Assembly: GCF_000276665.1 (NCBI RefSeq)
Contig: NW_004955465.1
Location: 1,333,901-1,397,900 of the forward strand
Length of the DNA: 64,000 bases
From: Chinchilla lanigera
Lineage: Eukaryota; Chordata; Mammalia; Rodentia; Chinchillidae
Reading direction: 5' to 3'
In this document: piece after piece, positions 56,041-64,000 of the stretch
Position numbering within the stretch: position 1 is the stretch's first letter
Layout of the letters: every line of letters begins with the position of its first letter
Notes under the pieces: model-generated
What the model saw: only the letters and a program-made list of their open reading frames with translations
What the model was told of the DNA's origin: nothing
The model's database searches: none
Made by a program: the position numbers and the translations under genes

Positions 56041-59000
56041 TCACCCCATGCTTTGCTCTGAATCCAAACTTTTGTCCCCCAGCTGCTCTCCTCCAGCTGG
56101 CCAGTGTTCTCAGAACCATCCACACCTGGTCTGTCCAAACCAGAGACCTCGTGTGCTTCTAATTTCTCTCAACCAGCCTCCAAATCTGGAGTCACCACAG
56201 CTCTTGATCCTGAGCCTCCTCCCTACCCCATCAAATGTGTCCACTCAGGTGTAGCTAGCTGCCTCCCGGAGCACAAAAACTGTGTCTACCCAGCGAACAG
56301 AAAATATCAGAGATGTGCTTACCTCTGAGCCCGGAGGTATGGCCAGAAGCCAGAGCAGGGCCAAGACAGGAGCTTCTCCAAGCTTGGTCAGGCGGGGCGA
56401 TTTTTCTGGCCAGCTGCTCAATGGGCTGAAACACACCTGCCTTTCCTCATGATGGGCCCATGCTAGGTTTTGAAATTCGATAATTGAAATAAGGCCTGTG
56501 TGGGTGTGCAGCTCACACATGGCTCAGTTTTCTTGTTCATGGATGGTCCAATAGAAGGCAACCAGCACTGTGTATACTCGGTCTATTTTTTAGTAGTTGT
56601 AACTTATTTTTAATGTGAATGGAATATGTGCAAATAGGGATAAAAGGCAACCAGGCTAGAAGGGTTCAGTGACAGGGATTTTCTCAGTGCCCCAGCCCCA
56701 CCCGTCCTTCCTTGAAGCCCACTTCAGTTGGCCCCAAAGGGAACAAATTATTGTGTGTACTTTTCTAAGAAGAAAGAAGGGGCTTGTCCTGCCTGCTTTG
56801 GGGTTGTCGTCACCAAGCCAGTGAGACAGCATTGAGGAAAACCCAGAGCACTAAAGGGCAACAAGGGGCTGTTGTTGTCCTAAGAGGACAGATGTTGAGC
56901 AAAGGGGAGAGGGCATGACTCTGGCTGGCAGAGGTGACAGCTGGCATTTTAATGGCGGCTTGGAAAAGTGTCCCAGGCCCCGGTGCAGAGTTGGAACAAG
57001 GCCAGCCTCTTGTCCATGGTCCTTTTGCTGCTTGAAGCACAGGGCCTCGAAGGCTACACACTTGGGTCTGTTGAGCAAAGAGCCCGGATGTGCCCTCACA
57101 GTCACACGGCCGCCTCCCCCTCCACCAGAAGCTGGGGATTGGCTATGGGACCGAAGCCTGTGCCCTAACTGGGCCTGATGGTGGTGGTGCTTTCTGAGAG
57201 AATAGGGTCAGTTTCCACCTATGTCCCTACAGAGTCCGCTTGCCCTTTTCCAGTGGGGGCTCTGAATACCCAGGCCTGTAACCACATCGTACTCCAGCTT
57301 GGTCAGTAAGGAGCAGGCAGCCAGCCCTTTCCTCTCTCATTGCTACCATTTCCGTTTCTTGTTTTTTATCAAAGGCACAGCAGCAGCAATGATACCACCA
57401 GGCAGGAAATGCCACGTCTCAGAGACCACGTGACACAGCAAGTCTGAATCTATCACAAATGAGGAAGAGACCTGGGCTCTGGGATCCCAGCTCAGTATAG
57501 GGTGCAGCTTAATCACTCATAGCCTGGAAGAGGATTAATTCTGTGTTTGGCTTTCAGTACTCTTCCAGTCTCTTCTGCCAATTCATTAGCTCATTTGACA
57601 AGGGCTCTCTGCCTTTATCTGAGGTGATACGCACTGGAAATGGGTGATTGGGGCTTCCTATGATGAAATATGGAAAATCTTCTGTGATTAAGGGCAGAAT
57701 GCTTTTTTTTTTTTTTTAACCAGAAAGTAGCTTCTAGGAAAGGGACCGGATGCTCACATAAGATTGATTAAATGCTTGACACGTTCCTCCTGTCACTGCA
57801 CAGCTTGTGTTCCCCTCCCACCTTTGCTATGGCTCTAGGTGGGACCCGTGGAGTGCCAGGGCCTGGTTCAACATTATCTTGCTGGCAGGAAGTCATCAAT
57901 ATTGGCTGACTGTCAGATGCCTGCAGGAGCTCCCCGCTGGGAGAGACTCAGCTCAGCCACATTTGGGGAGGGCATGCGCGGGCAGAGGCAGGAGCCAGGA
58001 GGCTTGGAGACACTTGGGTATCTTGCCTGATCCCTGAGCTTCAGTGGCACTGGATGGGGCTGTCATTTAGGAGAAGCTACTGGGGCCACTGGATGGATGC
58101 TGAGAAAGTACGAGCTCTGTAAAGCAGAGGCAAAGACATGGATGGATTGGCCACCAGGGAGGCTGAGGATGTTGCCCAGCCTCAGACAGGCTTGGGCTTG
58201 GAAGCCAGGCCACCATGTAACCACTGGTGTGTCTTGGCCCAGGTGATGTTTGGGGATCACTTTTGTTATCAGTAACCAAGGTGTTCAGAGTTCAAGGGGA
58301 AGCAGTGTGGCTCAGTGCCTGGTGTATGTATGAGAGCTGCTATACATATGGTGTCAATAGGAATCAAATGTCCAAGCAGAAATCTGGGGTGTAGGATGTC
58401 AGAGGGAACAACTATTGTTCATACTGTTTTGGGGGTGCATGAGTATCTGCGCTCCTCCTTAGAGTTCCAGGACCAGCTCAGTGGGCATCTCTTTGGCTCC
58501 ATGGGAGCTCAGTGTCTGAAGCCCCTGATTAACCCTTGGTTGTCACCAAGGTGACCCCTATGACGTGGCCACATCCACAGCAAGTCTCCAGGGCCACCTA
58601 TGCCAAAGGGCCTGCTTGGGCACCCTATGGAGGGGACAATACAAGGAAGGACAGTGGGCAAGGGTCACGCTGTCACCACCGATGCCTCGCGTGGGGTTTT
58701 ATCAGGACGGTGGGGCCCGATGAAGATACCCAGGCAGAGCGTTGGGTGGGCAGGTCTGAGTTTGTACAGAGGACTCCAGCAGCAGGGTTGGACATGCTGA
58801 GGCCACCAGGCAAGGTGGCTGCTGTCACCAGTGGGAACTGAGGGCCTGAATGAAAGAGCAGCAAGGCTGCCTGGCCAGATACACTTCTCAAACTCACTGC
58901 AGGAGCTCCTGACTGGCTGGGAGTGGGAGGGAGAAAGTGACTTTGGGCAATGCCGTTCACTGAGAAAGGAACAAAAGATGGTGGGGATGGGAAGTGGGGC

Positions 59001-59084
59001 TTGAAAATACAAACTCAATAGTTTGGGTGCATTGAATTTGAGGTGCTGGTGGGACAAGATGTCAAGTGAAAGAGCTAACATAGA
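56041..59084. other. Unassigned intergenic DNA
   Basis: Many short ORFs on both strands reflect GC-rich sequence. A T run lies near 57,706. No domain, exon or named repeat. Confidence 0.45.
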
Positions 59085-59265
59085 ATGAGGCCTGAGTATG
59101 CCAGACACTGTTCTAAGCACTTCACATCCATTATTTAATTCTTACAATACTCCTTATAAATAGATGCTGTTATTCCCATTTTACAGATGAGAAAGTAGAG
59201 GCACAGGGATATTACATAACTTGCCCAAATTTACAGTGATGAAGGCACGGTCCAGGATCTGGGCT
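59085..59265 (+). mobile_element. MIR element
   Basis: 'gtatgccagacactgttctaagcac', 'ttcttacaatactcc', 'cccattttacagatgagaaag' and 'gaggcacagggatattacataacttgccc' reproduce the MIR consensus order clearly. Confidence 0.88.
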
Positions 59266-59989
59266 CAGTGCCACTTGCTCTTAAAGTCTATGCTACATGG
59301 CTGCTTCGTGACACTGCATAGCCAGGGCCTGGGGTTCTGAGCTACACGTACAGAGAGGGCCCTGCAGAGACTAGGCTAGGACAGTTGCATGGGGTCCAGC
59401 TTGTGCTCTGAGGAATACTTGGTTAACCAACAGCGAGCACCCTCCAAGTGGGGCCCCATGGGGGAGAGCAGGCTGTGTCTGTCACTGGAAAGCTCCTGAG
59501 ACCCCCAGGGTGCCTGGCCCAGGGGGCGAGGAGGCAGAAGACTGCTGGATCATGGGTTTACAGCAGCTTTGGGATGGGGATTCCTGGGATCGTGGGGAGG
59601 CCCCTACATGGCCAGCATTGCAGGCAGGGCCAGTGACCTGCTGGGCATTCACAGGCACTTGCAGCTTAAAGCTTGCTCTTTCCTAAGGGCTCAGTGTTGT
59701 AAAAATCCCTGTATCCCCTGAGCTGTCACTCTAACATTTAATTCAGTGCGCCTGCTTTCTAAATGAGGAAACTGAAGCCTGCATAAATTCAGTGACATGG
59801 CCCAAATGGCCTGGCTTGGTGCAGCGGCAGAGTCACTACTGCTGTATCACTGTACAGTGTAAGCAGATGCCGTAAAGGCCACATGGGTCATGTCTGCCTG
59901 GTGAAAAGGTGTAGCCACAACCTTCCTCATTTTTCGGCCATTTTCCTTACCTCTTGCCAGGCAGACCCTGTTGGGAGCTCTCTCAAAAT
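59266..59989. other. Unassigned intergenic DNA
   Basis: No gene. A short MIR-like phrase (aaatgaggaaactgaagcctg) is near 59,760. Confidence 0.45.
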
Positions 59990-60182
59990 TTTGTTTTGTT
60001 TTTGTGATACTGAGGATTGAACTGGGACCTTCACATTGAGCTACATGCCCAGCCCTTTAAAAAAATTGTTTTTTGGTGGGGGGGAAACAGGTTCTAAGTT
60101 TCAATATTGCCCAGGCCAGGTTTGAACTTGAAATGTTCCTGCCTCAGCTTCCCAGAACAGATGTGGGTTACCATACCTGGTG
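59990..60182 (-). mobile_element. B1-ID dimeric SINE
   Basis: The reverse ID half ('gatactgaggattgaactgggacc', 'gagctacatgcccagccc') precedes the reverse B1 half ('caatattgcccaggccagg', 'gcctcagcttccca', 'ccatacctgg'). This is the last SINE I see before the window ends. Confidence 0.85.
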
Positions 60183-60889
60183 AAGCCTTTTCTTTCTGGC
60201 CTTTTCATGCCCCTAGGAAATTCAGTCAGGTTCTGTATATTAAGATTATTAAAACCCACACACTCTGGAAGTGGTGAAATGGTGGGTTGAGGGCCATTTC
60301 ACTAGACCAGGAGCTGAAGCCTTTCTGGAAATCACTCACCTCTCCCACTGGGGTGACCCCTGCTCAGCAGCCAGGCCCGAACAGTGGAAGTGTGGGGCTC
60401 GGACACTTGTGTCACACCTGCATGATTCCGACATCCACAGGGGCTTTTCTGTGTCCCTCAGCAGAGAAGCAGGTAGCGTTCAGAGGCCCAGCAGCCCCGC
60501 AGTCCCACAGCCCCGAAGCCCCGAGAGCTTATTAGACACAGAGGCCCAGCCCAGCCCAGCTCAGCCAGGGGCACCCGCAGCTTAAGAGAGCCAGGTGATC
60601 AACAGAGGTGCAAGGTCACCCACCCTTGAGTAGCCACAGCCCCTTGAGGCCTCTCTTCCCCAAAGCAACCTCCCCCACCACAAGGCCAAGGATCTACGCC
60701 CAGCAACTGTGCTCACCTACAATGCAGCGCCTGGCTTCTCCCAGCCCTGCAGGAACCAGAGCTTACGTATAAGTGCTCTTTGCCCCTAGGGATAGATACT
60801 CTGGTTTCTTGAGGAGAACTGTCTAGACTCAGGGTTTGGGTCCAGGGCCACGCCCTCCCTACACCCAAACCTGAGGAGGCTCCCATCCT

Positions 60890-61089
60890 CACGTAAAATG
60901 GGGAGTACGCTGCACAGAACGTACCGCACCTCACCTCTCGGTGACTCGGTGTCAGTAGCTACCATACTGCACTGCTTAGAAATAATGACAAGGGAAGAAC
61001 CTGCACAGTCTCAGTATCAGTGCAATTTTTTCCCCCCGACTACTTTTGACCCATGGTTGGTTGCATCCACAGATACAGAGATGACTGTA
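60890..61089 (+). mobile_element. Tigger-related DNA transposon fragment
   Basis: 'gtaccgcacctcacc' and 'agaaataatgacaag' lead to the end 'catggttggttgcatccacagatacagagatgactgta'. Same family as the 6.4 kb copy, here mostly the 3' half. Confidence 0.65.
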
Positions 61090-61199
61090 CTTAAAGGGAA
61101 ATGTCCTAGAGCTTTTGCTTAGGGACAGTGACACTCCAAAGACACCCCAGAGTGTTGTGGCCGTGAGGCCACCTGGAATCTAATGCTGTTGGGATGATC

Positions 61200-64000
61200 C
61201 TGTGACTCAACACAGGTTAATTTATTCATTATTCCCACACTGTCCCAGGAGAAAGGTTGGGCAAAACATGTTAGTATTCTAAATGCTAAGGAATAAGCTC
61301 TTAGTATGCAAAAGTCTTCCAGAAAGTTAACTTATGTGCGATGACACTTCCTATCCCCGATGTATCACCAGATACCTGAGGTCGCCCTGTCTCTTGCCTG
61401 ACTGGTGCTATTTTCTTGGTGAGCTGACATCTCCCTTCCCAACAGTCCCCTTCCCCAGCCCCACTAAATCTTTTTGGGGTTCCTGCTGGTGGATGATAAA
61501 ACACACAGGAGTCAAGATTTTTTTTTTTTAGGCTTTTTTTTGGTTTGTTTTTAAAGAAACTGCATACATCATCAGACAAACAATAATTTAAATACCATGC
61601 AGTTTCTGTATGTACAAAACCTAGGCCATAGAGATCCAGTTTACTTTGTATTCTATGTACATTGTCTTCCTCATACAGCCGTCATCTGATAAATTAGAGC
61701 CCGGGAGTGTGTGGGATCCACGGTCACCATACCCACTCACTCCTACACAAAGACAAACTATGTACACCCGGGGATCAACTGCAAAAAGCAACCGGTTTGG
61801 GGAGTAACAGACAGATGGCAAGAAAAAGTCCTTGAAGGTGACCTTTGCCCACTGGTTGTGCACAGGGAGAGCCTGACATTCCATTCATCGAAGCAACACA
61901 CCACGAGTTTTCATTCGGCAAAGATAAACACATGTTTGGAAGCAGGAGAAAAATAAACTCGGAGCTCTTCATCACGCGGACTGTCACGTTGTTTGTTTTC
62001 TCTCATCTGACAGAAAGGCTAATGTTGTACACGTTTTTACAGGGCTTTGGGATGAAGTTATCAGGGACTTTGCAAAGGCAGGTAGGCCACGAGCTGTCTC
62101 TTTAGTCACTGAGACGGGCTGTTGTGGGGTTGGATCAGTGTCTTATTTTGAGAGGGAAGCATGTGATTTGAGACATTTCGAATTTTCCCTCTCCTCCTAA
62201 TTCAATGACACATCTCTCAGTTGGGATGTATACCCTCAAAAATAACCCACCTTGAAAACTGCAGGTTTTTCAAAAGAGGGATGCATTTTAAGCCCGTCTA
62301 TTTATTTTTTCTTTTCTACCTCCCTAATTAATGTCAGTTTGTCATCTTGGAAAGTAACACAAGTTACTTCTGTTGTCACAACACTGTGGCAGAAAGAAAT
62401 GTGAGAGATCTTTCTAGAGACCTCAAGGTTTTAAGGGACAGCAGAGGCACCCCCCTGCAGGCCACAGAGGGTGCTGAGCCCCAGAAGAACTGCTTAGCAG
62501 TAGCCAGTCCTGAAGGCAGGTGACCTTCCCGGGGTGTGGGAGGCGCACCCCTAACTCTGAGCAGTGACTTCTGAGAAGGGTGCCCTGTGTGGAGGGGAAG
62601 CGGGCAGTGCCCTGCATCTCTTTGTGCACAAAGTGGGCTGCCAGCCCAGGGCCCATGGGCACACATGCTGGCTGGTGGCTGCCTGCAGGGAGGTCCCTTT
62701 GGGCCTTCTATTCCCAGGGAATCCGAGGGCCCAGAACCACAGCCAGCAGGGGAGAAGTCCAGATGACTTCTCAGGAACAAGTTCCCTTAGGACTCGCTCC
62801 TGGCCAGGGAGAGCCTGGCTGTCACGGCTGTCACACCAGAGCTCCAGGTGCCAGCTGCCGCTCAGCTGTGGTTAGGGGAAGTACAACCCTCAGGCTGGGC
62901 CCGGCTAGGCCAGGCAGATACCTCAGTCCGGAACACAGGCACACATGCCTGCCCCAGGGAAGTTCAACGAAAGAGCACACATCCTCTGTTCTATCATTCG
63001 CACATTCAAACGTCAGTGATCCTTTCGGGAAGACTGCGTTCACAGCCATGCTAAAATCCCGACTGTGTTTTCCCTGAATACCTCTCTGACTGCAGAAACC
63101 ATTCAGATTCAACACCCAAAGAAAACAACAATGGGGGAAAAAAAGATTTAGTGATGGTGTGTCCTCCTGGGGCTGGGCAGAGGCCAGCTTGCTCTGGACC
63201 TGGCAAGCAGGCGACAGAGGCTGGGGGTGCTGTCTCCAGAGCTGCCCTGCGCGCTCTCCGAATCCCCCCAGGCTCCTGGGTTAGTGCTGCCATGGAGCCA
63301 GAGAATTCTAGCACCTCCTTGCTGGGTGCCACATCCTAAGAGTAACTGGCTCCCACTGGGCTTGGGGTGGGGACTTGACTCTGGCATGGCCAGGCTGGCA
63401 TCTTTCTGATGCTGAGTGTGTGTGGTGGAGAGCGAGTCATTCCCCAGAAAGACCCGGTGACTCTGGAACCAGCAGAAGGGGCCAGGCAGAGCCCTGGCCT
63501 GAGAGCCCAAGAGCCAGGTCAGGAAGGAAAACAAGAAACCCTGCAGCAGGCCACTCGGGGTACCTGTTGGGAGTTTGGGGTTTCCCCCATTGCACCCCAA
63601 CCCCCAGTGTCTCTGTCAACAGAGCATTGCTTTCCTGGGGTCTTGAGGCTCAAGGAAGTTGGAGCCACATCTGATGACCCAGCATCATCAGGAGAGGGGA
63701 AGGAATCTCCCGGGATAGGCGCAGAGGGACGGCCAGGGGCAGGCGTGTCTGGCATCTGCCCCGTCTGGCCCATGTCAAGCTCTGGGCTTCTCCATAGAAA
63801 CTCTCAGTGCAAAGAAAGGAGAACGGAAGGCCACCGAGCGGTGCTGGAGGGCCAGGCCCCTGTAGCAGGGCAGCCAGACTTCCAGGAATGGTTTCTGGCC
63901 GCCACACACTGGCCCTACACCCTGAAGTCATTAACTTCCAAGCCACACAACTGCTGGCCTGGAGGTACACAGGAAGATTAAAAACATCAGCCAGGCAGAG
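61200..64000 (-). other. Candidate 3' UTR of PHACTR1 (inferred)
   Basis: PHACTR1 lies tail-to-tail with TBC1D7 in mammals, so its 3' end is expected on the minus strand about 15 kb past TBC1D7. This stretch has no SINEs. It carries minus-strand AATAAA hexamers at 61221-61226 (followed by a GT-rich element) and 62301-62306. The part at 61.55-62.4 kb has the A/T-rich look of conserved UTR. I find no sequence that could encode the PHACTR1 C-terminus, so coding exons must lie beyond the window. The plus-strand ORFs here (up to 190 codons) resemble nothing known. Confidence 0.33.

Noticed and set aside
62000..64000. PHACTR1 coding exon on the minus strand
   Set aside because: I searched for bases able to encode the C-terminal FTRFHRP end and found none. 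Only a UTR is possible.
1..64000. An undescribed multi-gene system
   Set aside because: Outside TBC1D7 nothing shows linked, conserved coding regions. The rest is repeats, possible UTRs and ordinary intergenic DNA.

Overview
The window is nuclear DNA from a mammal, most likely a rodent outside the mouse/rat group. It contains one spliced vertebrate gene with GT-AG introns, a CpG-island promoter and many interspersed repeats. The rodent assignment rests on B1 SINEs with the typical internal duplication and on many tRNA-derived ID-type SINEs, alone or fused to B1 as B1-ID dimers. Those dimers fit squirrel-, dormouse-, beaver- or kangaroo-rat-like lineages. I cannot name the species.

The one protein-coding gene I can prove is TBC1D7, on the plus strand. 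Its CpG island lies at about 28.48-28.88 kb, and seven coding exons run from 30,049 to 46,541. The spliced reading frame gives 293 residues, the family length, and every exon phase closes. TBC1D7 is the third subunit of the TSC1-TSC2 complex, which restrains Rheb and mTORC1. Intron 6 begins with GC instead of GT, and a five-codon upstream ORF overlaps the start codon.

Layout: (1) 1 to about 4.17 kb has no SINEs and ends at a clean AATAAA. From the known mammalian order PHACTR1-TBC1D7-GFOD1 it may be the 3' UTR of GFOD1. (2) 4.2-9.2 kb is unassigned DNA with two DNA-transposon fossils and one SINE. (3) 9.2-14.46 kb is a decayed L1 that received two ID SINEs and a MaLR-type LTR; the LTR was itself split by a 539-bp polyadenylated retrocopy with 17-bp target-site duplications. 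(4) 14.5-28.4 kb is intergenic DNA with SINEs, MIRs and LTRs. (5) 28.5-46.9 kb is TBC1D7, with intronic SINEs, an old L1 fragment, a palindromic mariner fossil and a perfect 153-bp tandem duplication. (6) 46.9-61.2 kb is intergenic. It holds a GT-rich minisatellite split by an LTR-like block with a 174-bp internal repeat, GC-rich DNA with a long but unconvincing ORF, and more SINEs. (7) 61.2 kb to the end is again SINE-free and may be the 3' UTR of PHACTR1 on the minus strand; no PHACTR1 coding exon is visible.

I found no novel multi-gene system. The most interesting items are the retrocopy of an unidentified repeat-containing RNA, the palindromic mariner, the split GT minisatellite with its LTR-like insert, the perfect tandem duplication and the GC-AG intron. 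Repeat family names come from recognising consensus-like phrases, not from an alignment, so boundaries are approximate unless target-site duplications are quoted.
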